64,000 nucleotides of DNA from Abelmoschus esculentus (GCA_035048815.1 JAUCBN010000035.1:6398501-6462500), one strand, 5' to 3'. Numbered from the stretch's first letter, positions 52,001 through 64,000 are shown. The notes: generated by a model not told the origin, from the letters alone. Numbers and translations: made by a program.

Positions 52001-52196
52001 TGATATTTTGACTTATTCACTTTTGGTGTGTCCAGGTGTTTTTTCCCCAAGGGGTGTTGATTGAGATTGAATCATTGTGCTGCACGTTCCTTTGAAAGGG
52101 GGAAAATAGGACTGCTATTGGGGCTCGGGTGAGTTGGAAGCGTATTTGTTGCCCAAAAATTGAAGGTGGATTGGGATTGAAAGGATTACCTGCTTG

Positions 52197-52769
52197 GAAC
52201 CATGAGAGTTGACTTTGATTTTATTGTCATAGGTAGCTTTGACTTTAACCATTAGGGTTGACTCTAACAGTTGACTAGAGTTTACTTTCTCGATCAACCT
52301 TCTTTTTGATTTTTCAACGTCATGAGTATGAATCCACTGTATGTTTTATCAAATTTGAATCTAAAATCCCTGTTTTGTTATATATACGTAATATGTACTT
52401 AGTATCTAAAGCATTATGAATTTTAAAATCTGATTCAAAATATTTTGATATTCAGATCATTATGTCTTTGAGGTTGTCGAGTTATATCCAATTGTTTAGA
52501 TCGACCATGCATGTTCTTCGTCGATTGCACGTGAGTATTCTTTTAGAGTATTTATTGTGTTTTATTTGGTGGCTTAGTGATAGTTAATATAAAATTTTTA
52601 TCTTGCAAATTCTGATTTAGTTAGACCTGATGATAAATTTGAGTGAGGGAGACGTACTCCACGATATTAGAGTTATTCCTTGCTTATGGCATGTTACTTA
52701 TTGTGCTATATATTTGTGAAATGATGTTTTATAGTTTTTTGATTTATTATTTGAAATATGATTTGAGAA
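52197..52769. repeat. Left flank of LTR copy G, duplicate of 34706-35292
   Basis: Near-identical order of words to 34706-35292, ending at the same GAGAA before the LTR. Confidence 0.8.
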
Positions 52770-54389
52770 TGTCACGATCCAGGTTTTGGGTCTCATTGTC
52801 TTGGTTAACCCGAGATAATGAGCCTTGTGTTTGGGCTTCTAAGGTTCTTATTGGGCTTAAGAGTTATAGTTTGGGTTTGGGTTTGGATGGTGGCTCAAGG
52901 GTGTTTTGGTAAATGGATTATTGGAGGGAAAAGAGGGAGGAAATGGTATTTGTTTTTGCAATATGCAGAGAGGGTGATATCATCACCATCTTTATTGTCT
53001 TCTAGATCCTCTTCTCTTATTTTTCTCTTCCAAATTCATCACCAAAGGCTGAGTTTTGAAAGCTTTCTTGTGAAAATCTCATTTGGCTTGTTGAGGGAAA
53101 GTTTTTCAGCTCTAGGAGATCTATCTTGCAAGGTAAGTTTGATTAAAAATGTTGAAAGTTGGGTTTTTGGTTGGGTGGTTTAGGGATGAAAGTGAATAGG
53201 TTTTTGAGAGTGTGTTAGGCTCGTTAAGGGGTTGATTTAGCTTCTTTTAACCGTCTTAATAGTGCAATAATTTCTTGGTAATCTTGCTTATAGTTGAAAA
53301 GCAAGGAGAACCATCAAGGAGCTTGGGCAAAGAGAGGGTTTAGGAGTTACTATAGAATCCTTTCAGCTCGTCTAGGAGGTTGGTACACTTCCAAATCCTT
53401 TGCATTTCATGTGAATTATCTTTAATGGCTTGTTGGTTGTTGTATGATGATTTTGGTAGGAAGTAGAGCTTATGCATGCTTTAATGGTGAATTATCATTT
53501 GGATGTTGGTTTGAGTTAAAATTTGTTAGAAACTTACCTAAACTACTCCAATATTGTGTAAGAATATTTTAGGATTGAATGGGTTGGTTTAGGCTAAGGT
53601 TCTTAATCATTTAAGGGTCTAGACCTATATTTTTGTGCAGGCGTACTGATACCCTTGGTCGACATATCGATATCCTAGAGAGGAAATAAGGGCGAGATTA
53701 GCAGGAATTTCAGAATGCCTTGCCCGTGTTTCTAAACCAAAAACTTCAATAACGAATCGTTTCGAAACTTACGCCATATAGGTGTATCGATATGGGTAGG
53801 TTTCCATTAACCTTTTTGGAAGCCATTATCTTAGCATATCAATATGCAAGGGAAGCTTATCGATACCGTAGCGTTTCGATACCCCATACAAGCGTATCGA
53901 TACCCTTGGACAATCTGCTCAAGTTTTTAAGGGTTGGGTTTGGGGGTTCCATAATTTATTCTATGGTTTCTTATGGCATAATTAAGCTATAATATGATTA
54001 TTAAAATTTATAATTGGTGATATGGACTTTGAATGATGAAATATACTTTACATGCTTGGTCTTCGGTTTGGTTGTGATATAGTTTTGTGTGAGGATCCTA
54101 GGTGGATCATTTTGTATGGTTGAGTGTTTGTTTGGTGGGATCCGGATACCCAGTGAGTGAGTGTTGCAACATAATGAAGGTCATCTGATGTGAGATTCCG
54201 AGTGATGTAATAAAGGTCATCCGATGTGAGATTCCTAGTGATGATTTCGCTCGATGTGAGATTCCGAGTGAAAACTTAATGCGAGATTCTCAATATTATA
54301 GCTCAATGAGATATTTTAAGCATCCTGATATGAGATCATGGGCCGCGTGAGTATTCTATTATCGGGTTAGCATTGGGCCTCACTTCTGA
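52770..54389 (+). mobile_element. LTR copy G, duplicate of LTR F, 3' end lost
   Basis: Starts TGTCACGATCCAGGTTTTGG and follows LTR F to TTGGGCCTCACTTCTGA, where copia sequence begins. At 53837 (TTAGCATATCAATATGCAAGGG-type site) it lacks the 7.2-kb element present in F. It includes the GATGTGAGATTCC unit block (54170-54350) and GTATCGATAC at 53894-53903. A 121-codon open stretch (52818-53183) reads differently in F and is not a gene. Confidence 0.85.
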
Positions 54390-54832
54390 TGTAACCCTTT
54401 CAACCTGGTCTAGATACCACCCGACTCGAACGAGCTACACGAGGAATACCGAGGCTAATCCAGAGAACCGCCCCCGATAAAAAACCCTAAAAATTTTCTT
54501 TTATCTTTTCTAAGTGCTTTAATTATATCTTACATGTTCATTCAAGGATCGAGTTTATTTGCAGCGGAAACTAAAGAGAAACGAGTCCTAATTTAATAGA
54601 TCAAGTTTTAGGAACCTAATTATAATTTCCAGAATGTTAAGAAATCATGAAAGATATGTATTAAATTCAGTGACTATAAAGCTTACATACATCCCTTATT
54701 TATACAAGTATGTTCAGCTAAGCAAAGACCAAACTGACCTTAACCGATAACCCTAACAACCTATGGGTTATTTAACAACTGTCTAACCACATAACCACTC
54801 TCCTTTATTCAGTAACTTCTAGAATCTCATCA
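54390..54832 (-). repeat. 3' LTR of the copia element
   Basis: 443 bp. On the minus strand it starts TGATGAGATTCTAGAAG right after the purine-rich GGAGCAGGGAGAA and ends GGGTTACA. From about 54505 on it matches 57578-57905. Confidence 0.85.
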
Positions 54833-55804
54833 TTCTCCCTGCTCCTTGGTCTCCTGAGTTCTTCATTGTCAAATACGCAGACCTTTTGTCGAAACTCTAG
54901 AAAATAGGTCCTAGATAATGCTTTGGTTAGTCCATCAGCTACTTGATGTATAGCTGGAATATAGTTCACTCGTAGTTGACCATTAGCCACCTTCTCACGC
55001 ACAAAATGTATATCAAGCTCTACGTGCTTTGTTTGTGTATGATACAGAGGATTAGCACTCAACGCAACAACCCATAATTGTCACTGCATACTACCGACAC
55101 TGTTTTCTGTTCATGACCAAGCTCAGCAAACAAATCTAAAATCCATGTTATTTCAACAGTAACATCAACAATGCTTCGATACTCCGCTTCTATAGTCGAT
55201 CGTGAAACCGTTTTTTGCTTCTTCGAGTTCCAAGCCACCAAGTTAACTCCTAAATAAACAACATATCCTTTGATCGATCTACGATCCTCAAAACTACCAC
55301 CCCAATTAGCATCAACAAAGGCTTCAATAATAAGTTCTTCTTTCACTGTTGGGGCAAACACCAAGCCATGATCCAATGTTCCACTAAGATACCTCAATAT
55401 TCTCTTCACAACAGCATGATACTGTTCACGTGGCTCATGCATAAGCTGAGCCAACCGATTCACACAAGACACAATTTATGGTCTTGTATGACATACATAC
55501 AGTAGTGCTCCCATCAGACTTCGATATTCTTTAGCATCAAAAACTGGACTGCTAGCATTCCTGGTTAATGCAGATACACTGACCATAGGTGTAGGCACAC
55601 CCACAAAACCATACATATTGGCTCGTTTTAACAACTCAACAATATATTTCTTTTGACACAACACCAAGTTACCTCCATGGTGAGTAACTTGAATGCCAAG
55701 GAAAAAAATTCAAGCTCCCAAGTTCCTTCAAGGCAAACCGATCTCCTAATTGTTGAACTACCAAATCATTTTCACTACCAGACTCTTCAGTGATGATAAT
55801 ATCA
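54805..55804 (-). pseudogene. Copia reverse transcriptase end and RNase H
   Basis: From right to left: DIIITEESGSENDLVVQQLGD, then GIQVTHHGGN, KYIVELLKRANMYG, YRSLMGALLYVCHTRP, a stop, SCVNRLAQLMHEP, ILRYLSGTLDHGL, WGGSFEDRRSIKGYVV, AWNSKKQKTVSRSTIEAEYRS, then DNYGLL and HTQTKHVELDIHFVREKV, then HQVADGLTKALS. It starts exactly at the RT catalytic DD box, where gypsy sequence takes over. There is a frameshift at a poly-A tract near 55708, a stop at 55473 and another shift near 55060. The polypurine tract lies in the last codons. RNase H catalytic residues in the TIEAEYRS block are still present. Confidence 0.9.
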
Positions 55805-56314
55805 CCCGAGCACTTGTCACGTCCGTAGAACTCTTCTACTCAAGAACGTGTGGCCTTAGACGCTCTTGCTCGATGCAACGCCTAAGTAAGCCTAAAAAGA
55901 TCAAAGCTAGAGTGCTAAGATCTCTACAGAATAAAAAGAACTTTGAAAGGCAAAGAAGACAAGAGAGATTAAGTGAATGCTCTTTATTCCTCAAAGAAGA
56001 AGTGTGTGAAATGAGGTGGGGGAATGCCTCTATTTATAGTTAGAGCCCCCTACATCCAACGGTTAAGAAAAGAGTACATCAATGGTTGAGATTCAACCCT
56101 ATCACTAAATCCCCTATTCTATGCTACATTCCATATTTACAAGGCTAAGAGATAAGGATAAGGCTCAATGTGATAAACTTGCCAAATCTAATGGAAAAGT
56201 CTTACCAACCCCCAAGTGTTGGGCCAACATGGAATTGGGCTCCCCAATGTGATAGATCTCGGACATAGTCTCCATAGGTTGCTGGTGGGTGTGTTGAAAC
56301 TCGGATTTGGGCCC
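55805..56314 (-). repeat. Probable gypsy LTR or 3' untranslated part
   Basis: Lies between the stop of the chromodomain frame (56315) and the copia RT. It contains a block that is moderately GC-rich. An open stretch on the plus strand (55750-56043) crosses the copia junction and is fortuitous. LTR status is inferred from position; no second copy is present. Confidence 0.45.
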
Positions 56315-57567
56315 CTAGGGTGATGGAGTGGGTGTTGAGGCGCCCAACATGCCTTTGAGGACATTTGTAGCATCCTGTAGTGTGATTGTCTCGGGTCCTG
56401 TGGTGCGGCCCGTGATATTCTCCTCCCCTGAAACTAGTGACGCCCTCGTCACTCGACTGGAATGATACCTTTCCATCTGGTCTTTGAACTGCCAAAGATC
56501 CTCGACAAGCTCCCAACTACCTCCGCTGTCAGGAAGTCCCTTCCAAAGAACAAAATACTCTTGTCTTGGTCGTTGTCCTGGCTTACGAATGACTCTTTCT
56601 ACTTGGATGTCTCGTATCTCATTATCGTAGGAGACCTTCACTTCGACTGACGCTCGGTGTGACTTGTCTCGATCCAGATCAAACTCATCCTGGTGGTATG
56701 GCTTGAGCAAACTGACATGGAAAACTGGATAAGCTCGGATGGTCGAAGGCAACTCGATCTGTAGGCCATGGTGCCTACCCACTTCAGAACTTTGAAAGGA
56801 CCCTCATATCTCCGCACAAGCCCCTTGTGCACTATTGGATTGCGCAGGATCCTGGTCAACTTGGCAAGGACTAGATCCCCAACATGGAAATTCACGTCAC
56901 TCCGTTTTCTGTCGGCCCACTTTTTGCTCCATTTCCCCACCTTGTGCAAACAAGCTCGGGCTAAGTCCGGATGGTCTTGCCACCCTTTGGCAAATTCGTG
57001 AGTTGCTAGATTAGGCCCCTCATACTTAGTGCCAATCGTGCTGAGTGTAAACGGTTTCTTCCCATTAACAATCTCAAACGGACTCTGGTTTGTCGCCTCG
57101 CTCCGCTGCAAGTTGTAAGAAAACTGGGCCACATCTAACAGCTTCGGCCACTCGTGTTGCGCGACACTCATATAGTGCCTCAAGTAGATCTCCAAAAGTG
57201 CATTCACTCGCTCGGTTTGCCCTTTTTTCTGTGGATGGACACTTGTTGAAAAGTTCAAATTCGATCCCAAGAGTTTGAACAACTCTGTCCAAAACTTCCC
57301 AGTGAACCGCGTGTCTCGGTCACTAATAATCGTCTTTGGTACCCCAAAATACTTCACAACGTGCATAAGGGAAAGACGAGCAGCCTCCTTCGCTGGACAG
57401 ACCTTTGATGCTGGAACAAATACCGTATACTTAAAAAACCTATCAACAACAACCATAATGTTTGACAATCCGTCAGTAGTAGGAAAACCGACAATAAAAT
57501 TCATGGAAACACTTTCCCATGGTCTCTTGGGAATTGGCAAAGGCTACAACAATCCCGTGGGTTTCTT
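56315..57567 (-). pseudogene. Gypsy integrase and chromodomain, Galadriel-like
   Basis: From right to left: KKPTGLL, an in-frame stop (a former Gln), PLPIPKRPWESVSMNFIVGF, FKYTVFVPASKVC, FGVPKTIISDRDTRF, KKGQTERVNALLEIYLRHY, QSPFEIVNGKKP, NFHVGDLVLAKL, RRYEGPFKVLK, then after a frameshift near 56770 AYPVFHVSLLKPYH and the chromodomain (YFVLWKGLPDSGGSWELVED). The integrase zinc finger and all RT are missing to the right. The first catalytic Asp is Asn (SMNF for SMDF). The second Asp (ISDRD) and the Glu (QTERVN) remain. A chromodomain would tether integration to modified histones. Confidence 0.9.
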
Positions 57568-57570
57568 CAT

Positions 57571-57905
57571 TTTAATATTTTCTAAGTGCTTTAATTATAT
57601 CTTACATGTTCATTCAAGGACCGAGTTTATTTGCAGCGGAAACTAAAGAGAAACGAGTCCTAATTTAATCGATCAAGTTTTTAGGGACCTAATTGTAATT
57701 TCCAGAATGTTAAGAAATCATGAAAGATATGTATTGAATTCAGTGACTATGAAGCTTACATACATCCCTTATTTATACAAGTATGTTCAGCTATGCAAAG
57801 ACCATACTGACCCTAACTGATAATCCTAGCAACCTATGGGTTATTTAACAACTTTTTAATCACATTACCACTCTCCTTTATTTAGTAATTTCTAGACTCT
57901 CATCA
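57571..57905 (-). repeat. 5' LTR of the copia element, truncated
   Basis: Matches 54505-54832 (TTAATTATATCTTACATG, ATTTGCAGCGGAAACT, TACATCCCTTATTTATAC). The part corresponding to 54390-54505 is replaced by gypsy coding sequence. Confidence 0.85.
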
Positions 57906-60185
57906 CAGAATTTTGTGCCCTAATTGTGAAATTAAGGTTATGAATATTTAATTAAGTATATTTCATGCTTGCACGTAAATTTTTAACTTAAAATAATATC
58001 TACAAGTCATTTAATTGCAAGCTCAAAGTTTAGGTACTATTTTCAGCCTCCAAAGGTTTCATGACATTCTCTACGTGTAAATTCACCTAAAAACACTTTA
58101 AGAACATATCATGGCATATTAGCTAGATGCAATTCAACCTAGTTAGCAACAATATATTCAACTCCTAAGAGTATGCTTCAATATAAACAATCTTATAAAC
58201 ATAAGGAAGAACCATCTCAATATACTCAACATGATTTCTAAATGCATTCAAACTTAAATAACAACATCATAGATTCGATTTATAAATAGTCATGTTTTAT
58301 TATCAATAACACTCAAATTCACACATAGGAATATCAAGAATCAAACTTCAAAATAACTATATTATAATTAAAAGAATATCAAAGGGCAATTCGAGTCAAA
58401 TTCACGAGCTAACATCAACATTAATATTGATCAAATCTGTATAAGTATATAACCATTTCAAGTCTTAAAAGTATAAACATTATTCACAATATGCTAACCC
58501 ATCCTCATTGCTCTCTCACTACTACTAATGTTATAAAGACATACTTGAGCTTTCACTTGATGGGTAACAGGATCCTTGCTTCTCTCTGCTGCCTCCACAC
58601 TAAATACTCTATATTGCAAGGTAAATGAGAGGGTAAGCATTCTCTTAGTAAGTTAATAAAAACATATTAAAAAACACTTTGCAATACATACCATAATATA
58701 CCAAAATCTATTTTAAAAAAAGTTATGCTCTAAGTAAAAATAATGTTCATGGCCATCAACGCCACTATTTGAAAAAAAATACAAGTGTACCATGGCTCAA
58801 GAGCCACAAAACCATTTTAATTAACTTTTGAAAACACATGCTTTACAAGCATAATACAAGATTTACATGCCTATAACAAAGCTTCATTGAAACACTTTTC
58901 AATTAAGAAATACACTTCCTTATAACATTGTATTGGTATTTATGAACCGTTTAGATTACCACTAAACGTTAGGGTAAACGGAACTCACTTGTAGCTTATA
59001 TTGCTAACATGCATGTGATTGAATAATAAAATCCATGGTGACCCATATCGGTCCACCTTAGTGTCCGAAATCGTTCCCCATACCCGAATGTGATAAGGTA
59101 ACTGTTATATCACACAACACTAGGTATCACCTCTATTGCATCACTAAGGAATTTATACACATACGAATTTTTAATTATAGTGCACTCACATCCTATTGAT
59201 CGATCAACTTATCCATGTTTCATCATCTTTAATATTAATACTAAAAACAAAACTAATGCTCAAGTTCCGAGTTAAAAACAACGAACTAAATTCATGCATC
59301 CCACCAATACATGCATTAAATGCATAAATCGGTAAAAAACTACTTTCTCATGTTTTCAAAACAAAACTATGGGAGTATCATATACATATAAAATTTTTTG
59401 TAAAAAATAATCTTATAAGAATTAAAAATACATGCATAATCACATATGCACAACATAATAAGAGCATGATAAATAACATTGTAAAAATAAGGTATAATAT
59501 GGGAACCTTTAAGAAAGATATACTTTAAACTTAATTCGGAGTGTGGGGAGGTTTCTTAGACCCTCCCCATACCCCAAACCTTTGAAAACTTATTTAAAAC
59601 CCTACCGAATTGGAAGCCCTCCTAATCCACTTATCAATTTATCGAAACTTGCTCGGCAAGTTACCCGAAAACGCGATTCAGCTTTCTAATCTCCCTCAAA
59701 CTTGTTCATTTACCTCTTGACCTAATTAAAGAATCAAAACCAGAGGGTTTAGTGCATTATAACACACCCAAACATCCCTCAAGTTAGACCAATATATTAT
59801 AATCCCTAAAAATACCATAAAACCTAACCAAAACTCACCGAAAACCTCTTCAATCACCATCTAAACCTTAGGTCTAGGATTAGATACTTAAAAGCCATAT
59901 TAATTATATCTAAAAACTTCAAGATTTGTTATGGACCAATTTAGAAACAAGGGTTTTATTTGGGTCTCATGGTGTTATTTTCTCTTTTTTTATTTGTTTA
60001 GTTAAACTTTGCGTTTTAATGCAAAGGGATTTAAAGTATACGTTTTGCCCTTTTATTGTGTTTTTATCTGAGAAATGAATGGCTGAAATTGTCTTCTTCC
60101 TCTCTTTTATTTTTTGCAGTCTTTCTACGCTCTTCTAATCTCTCATCTCCCTTTAATTCTTTTTCTTTGATTTGTACTCTTACAA
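57906..60185. repeat. LTR-like stretch before a primer-site-like motif
   Basis: No gene seen. The sequence has the look of a long gypsy LTR on either strand (AATTTTGTGCCCTAATTGTG at 57909; GAACTCACTTGTAGC at 58981). It ends in CTCTTACA just before GGTATCAGA at 60187, as an LTR precedes a primer site. No second copy exists in the window, so this is tentative. Confidence 0.35.
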
Positions 60186-60200
60186 AGGTATCAGAAGCCT
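60186..60200 (+). other. Possible primer-binding site, initiator tRNA-Met type
   Basis: AGGTATCAGAAGCC is close to the TGGTATCAGAGCC site found in many plant LTR elements, with one inserted A. Position after a CTTACA end supports it. Confidence 0.45.
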
Positions 60201-62110
60201 AATGATTCTCGTCCTGATGGGTATTATGGAGATAGATTTAGATAAATTTTGGATTAAAGTGCTTCAGGGAGTTGAAGCTATATTAAACGCAACTTTCGAT
60301 AAGTTTCTAAGTTTCTTTAAAAACAATTTAAAGGATATCCGCAAAAGAAGCAATGTTGAGGTCGATCAAAAGAGCTCTGAAGAATCAGAGGAGTCATTCT
60401 TAATGACTGATTTTGTAGAACCGAAGGTCCAACTCTCAACAATTATAGTTCCATCTGTGACAAATTTTAGTTTGTTAGAATCACCACTTGTTCAAGGGAT
60501 AGCTTTGACATAGTCGATCAAGGCAGAACAAAATCTATTATTGATAGGTTTTAAGGAATAGAAGGTGTTCGACACATTGACTGTGATAACATATGTGAAG
60601 TTGGTTTCTTTTGAATACTCGATTGGTGGAATACTAGAATCATCACAGAACAAGACCCAAATTTTCGATGGGTGTGGGGACTTGGCTAAAGGATTACTAT
60701 GATGGTCACCAATTAAAGGTACGTTGTTCATCAATACACCACCGATAAATTTAGTTGAAGGAAAAAAAGTATTGAGGTTAAGTGTTAGTGATGCATCCCA
60801 ACTTGAATTTGTCCTTTTGGTAAGTGATTCTCCAATTACCCACTGTTTAGTTATATTTTCTAAGAAACCTAAAGGGTCATGAATTTTTTGGACGAGATAA
60901 TTTCATCGTCACTTGCATATAATAGTGAGTTGGTTGAAGCAAATGATCCCCACAAGTTTCAACTTTTGATAATGGAAAGTATGTTATTACAGGAAGAGAA
61001 AGGTTTTAAGAGAGGTTGCGATGTTTTAATTTAAAAATTTGTTAACCATGGTTTTAGTCCATGGACATCGATTCTGAATATGACTACTAGACTTGAGTTT
61101 ATGGAAAGTGCAACTGTGTTTTGAGAAATACAATTCCATTGTTTACTTGAGCATGAAATGTTGATTAGTTCCATTGATTTTGATATTGGGAATTTAATTA
61201 TTATTCCTACAGAAAAGACATTTTTTAGATTGATCGTAAGAGATATTGTTGATTAGCCTAGGAATATATTTTATCTATATGACATCTGGTTGGAAAATGT
61301 AACATGAGAAAGTGACATAATTATTGGAACTATTAGAAGCAACTTGTACTTGACGATGGCATTAAATTCTTGATCGGGCTGAATTGATTGGTGATCACAA
61401 ACAAATTATGGACAAAGCTGAAACTATTTTTGTTTCTACGGCTGAAGTTGAAGGTCAAGCACCTATGAAGGCTATGAATGGAGTTGGTGTTGAAAAAGAC
61501 CAAGTTCCGGTTGAAGAACCTACAGAACTTGAGGAAGATGATGGAAGACTCTACAAGTATGTTTAAAATTCTAAAGTAATTGATCATATCTCTAATGAAA
61601 TGCAAATGGTGGCAGTAATAAAAACAATCAGGGAAGTGATGAAAATCTAATTTGTTGGTATTCAAGTGATTGATAGTAAATCTTAACTAGTTCATTGTTA
61701 AAAGATGGTGAATATAAGACAACCATTGAGGTTGATTCTTGGTGTGTATCGGTGGAGATAACTCAATAATTGGAACAAACTTTTGAGAAGAAACAACAAA
61801 ATTTAGTTCAAATTTCAAACAATTTGGTTGATAGGGTATGAAAAAATCTATCACTTGTTAAAATTAATCTAGTAAAGGTTCATCCCTTGGAATTTATTTA
61901 TTGGTATGTTACTGCAACCGTTGAAAGGCTTGAGGGAAAGTCTTGCTAAATAAAATATTAGTGGACTTATCATCACAACTTCAGTTTTCTCAAAGGTGAA
62001 CTCCCCCATGAAAGAGAATAAAATTGAAGTTCGTTTTCAATATGAGAATCAAATCCAAGTGCAAACTACTTTGACAGAGGAGTTAACCTTGTTGAAACAA
62101 GTGGATCAAT
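60201..62110 (+). other. Unassigned decayed internal region
   Basis: Has a base composition and short open stretches suggesting former coding DNA on the plus strand, for example 60172-60513 (with EEDQKSS-like acidic segments) and 61384-61566 (acidic, KDQVPVEEPTELEEDD). Many stops and frame changes occur. I recognise no domain. By position it may be the gag region of a retroelement that starts at 60186. A host gene remnant is also possible. Confidence 0.35.
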
Positions 62111-63779
62111 TTGATAGAATTAAAATATATTAAATATGAATATAAACACAAGATCTGTATATTTCAAATCATTAAGAACAATAAAATAAATAAACTGAAT
62201 GCATAAGCGTACATGAATTATTCGATAGAGATTTTTCAGAGTGTTTGATCTTCCAAGAAGTTAGGTTATCTGTTGCCACAAAACTCTAAGACGGGGAAAA
62301 GAGATATACAAGTTAACCTAATTCTTATGGAACGTAACCCCTTTATATAGTTGATTTAATAACCAACTATTAAGTATTTATAATTTTACCCCTCATCGAA
62401 TTGTAAATATACCTTATTGTATCTACACTTTTAATTCCATAATAATTTAATACTTATAACAAATGTAACATAATTGGCCGCTTAATTACGTGTTAAACTG
62501 TATAATAGCAATATAAATTATACACATGTGCCCATTATTATTGAATTTTAATCCAATCTTGACAAATGTATAACCTTATGAGCTCAAAATTTGCTATCAT
62601 ATAATAAGTATTTTATAACAATCTCGTCCATCAATTATATACATATAGGATCAAAGTGGTCTTCATCATATCAATCATGACTAGACCCATCATTGGTCAC
62701 GTATACAAACATAATCAAATGACATAGATCAATCATGGATGCGTAGCATGAAAATTACATGTAAATGTGAATCGAATATGCCTATTTACAACTGGTCCTC
62801 CTAAACTTTAGTAAGACCAAACTTTACTGAATTCAGAGTGTGCATAAGCCAAAATAACTTTATACTGAAGTAACCGAAATTTTGTTAAAACCAAATGAGC
62901 ATTTATCAAAATAACAAACTCCCGCTAAAACTAAATATACTTATATAATATTACACCCATTTGAGCAGTGTGCTCATGAAAGACCTAGGGTGATAGTTTC
63001 TCAATAAACACGCAATTATGAAGTTTGTACCAACATGCTATATAGACATACAAACACTCTGAATTTTCTTTAACAACTAGGAACTAAATTTTAAAATGTT
63101 CTTATTGTGTATAGTATAAATGATGCATATTTACTGTCACAAAATAACTAAAATGGTCTTTCTATATAATCTATAATTAGCAGCTCATATGAAAGAGTCA
63201 TTTGCATCAATATTCTAGTAGAATCGAAGCCTGTAAACTTAATGATCTCTAACTTACCAGAACTTCGATATGGTGAGCATATAATTTTTTATTCTCTAAA
63301 GTCATTTAATAACTTTATTTGCTGCTATCCAACAATCCATATTATATTTACTTAAATATCTGTCTAACATTCTAATAATGTATGCAATATCCAAATGCAT
63401 ACATACTTAAACATAAATTAAATTCTCAATAGATTATATATATGAAATATTTTGTATTTTATAAATTTAAAGGTTACTTTTAGAGAACCAAAAAAAATTA
63501 TCTTCTTTAGTAATATGTGTATCACTTGACTTACTCCCACTGAACCTCAAAACCGAATGTGATTAGTAATATGAGTATCACTTAACTTACTCTCACTGAA
63601 CTTGTAATACATATAAATTTCAACCAAATTCATCTTAAAACCGAATGAGATAATCAATATAAAATTTATAATTTTATTACTGAGAGTCAAACTTAAGCTC
63701 ATAGATGAAGTTTTTTAATTTACATATCACTAATTTTGTATCATTAGACACAAATAAATGATTGTACAATATAATTAAT
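62111..63779 (-). other. 3' part of a copia element, decayed
   Basis: No open frame of note. It lies downstream of the RT relic on the minus strand, so it should be the rest of that element or its LTR. A short tandem occurs at 63510-63660 (ATCACTTGACTTACTCCCAC and ACCGAATG-GAT units, two to three copies). The LTR limits could not be found. Confidence 0.35.
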
Positions 63780-64000
63780 TTATTCAGTATTGCCATTAAA
63801 AAATAAAAGCTTAACATCCATCTTATGTAGCTCAAGATTAAAAGCAACAAGTGCCAAGATTATTTTGAAAGATTCTTTCAATAAAACTTGAGTGAAAGTC
63901 TCTACAAAATTAATATCATCTTTTAGAGTATATCCTTTAGATACAAGACATGCCTTTATACTTATCCACATTATCATTTACATCCCTCTTGGTTTTAAAT
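63780..64000 (-). pseudogene. Copia reverse transcriptase fragment, runs off the window
   Basis: Reads KACLVSKGYTLKDDINFVETFTQV, then SFKIILALVAFNLELHKMDVKLLFFNGN, then a stop. This is the start of the copia RT domain, where intact copies have KARLVAKGY and ETFSPV. The catalytic Asp of the MDVK block (MDVKTAFLNG type) is present. The rest of RT to the left is lost. The right side continues beyond the window. Confidence 0.85.

Larger units (their letters stand above)
54390..57905 (-). mobile_element. Copia element interrupted by, or fused to, a chromodomain gypsy element
   Basis: Two copies of one LTR bound the region: 54390-54832 (full, TGTAACCC to TCATCA on the plus strand) and 57571-57905 (lacking the first 115 bases). 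Between them lie the copia RT/RNase H end (54833-55804) and a gypsy integrase-chromodomain end (about 55805-57567), both on the minus strand. The gypsy part joins the right copia LTR directly. No target duplication matches at the outer ends (TCTGA versus CAGAA). Confidence 0.8.

Noticed and set aside
52818..53183. 121-codon open frame in LTR copy G
   Set aside because: The corresponding region of LTR F is disrupted and reads differently, so there is no sign of protein selection.
56768..57292. Open frames opposite and beside the gypsy integrase
   Set aside because: Antisense or off-frame shadows of the integrase-chromodomain frame.

Overview
This is a window of nuclear DNA from a flowering plant, most likely a eudicot. 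It is very AT-rich and is dominated by layered LTR retrotransposons of the plant Athila, Tat/Ogre, Tekay/Del-type, Galadriel-type and copia groups, with hAT-like, MITE and SINE-like elements. I cannot name the species.

Only one gene looks intact: an intronless plastid lycopene beta-cyclase of the CYC-B/CCS/NSY type on the minus strand at 47560-49035. Two other host genes appear only as remains. One is an intron-bearing but frameshifted pseudogene of the AAA+ ATPase RuvB-like 1 (1891-5637, minus). The other is an orphan first exon of a nicalin-like gene (25148-25424, minus).

Layout. 1-1890: AT-rich DNA with a fold-back repeat and a LINE-type RNase H relic. 1891-5637: RuvB-like 1 pseudogene. 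5700-10700: two direct copies of an uncharacterised repeat flanking an Athila-type LTR fragment. 10890-22440: an Athila-type cluster. It contains an older LTR piece, element 1 (11497-17996, RT and most of integrase deleted) and element 2 (17997-22440, gag-only remnant), the latter inserted in the 3' LTR of element 1. 22440-25430: a copia RNase H relic, a short-repeat cluster, a hAT-like element with 8-bp target duplications and the nicalin exon. 25425-34700: a decayed Tekay/Del-type element on the minus strand, whose integrase is split by a solo LTR that itself holds two further solo LTRs. 34706-44729: another solo LTR split by a complete 7.2-kb non-autonomous Tat/Ogre-like element. 44730-52190: low-copy DNA with the cyclase gene, a MITE and two inverted SINE-like copies. 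52197-54389: a second copy of the 34706 region, without the 7.2-kb insertion. 54390-57905: a copia element interrupted or fused with a chromodomain gypsy element. 57906-64000: an LTR-like stretch, an unassigned decayed internal region and a copia relic running off the window.

The most unusual signal is a set of six 26-nt stem-loop repeats, three in each Athila-type element. All have a 6-nt arm, 14-nt loop and 6-nt arm, and one copy has a compensatory base-pair change. They lie between an internal polypurine-like tract and the true one before the 3' LTR. Most mobile elements here are dead. The nested target duplications (CATATACC, CAATA, AAAAG, GAGAA, GTATC) let the insertion order be read directly.
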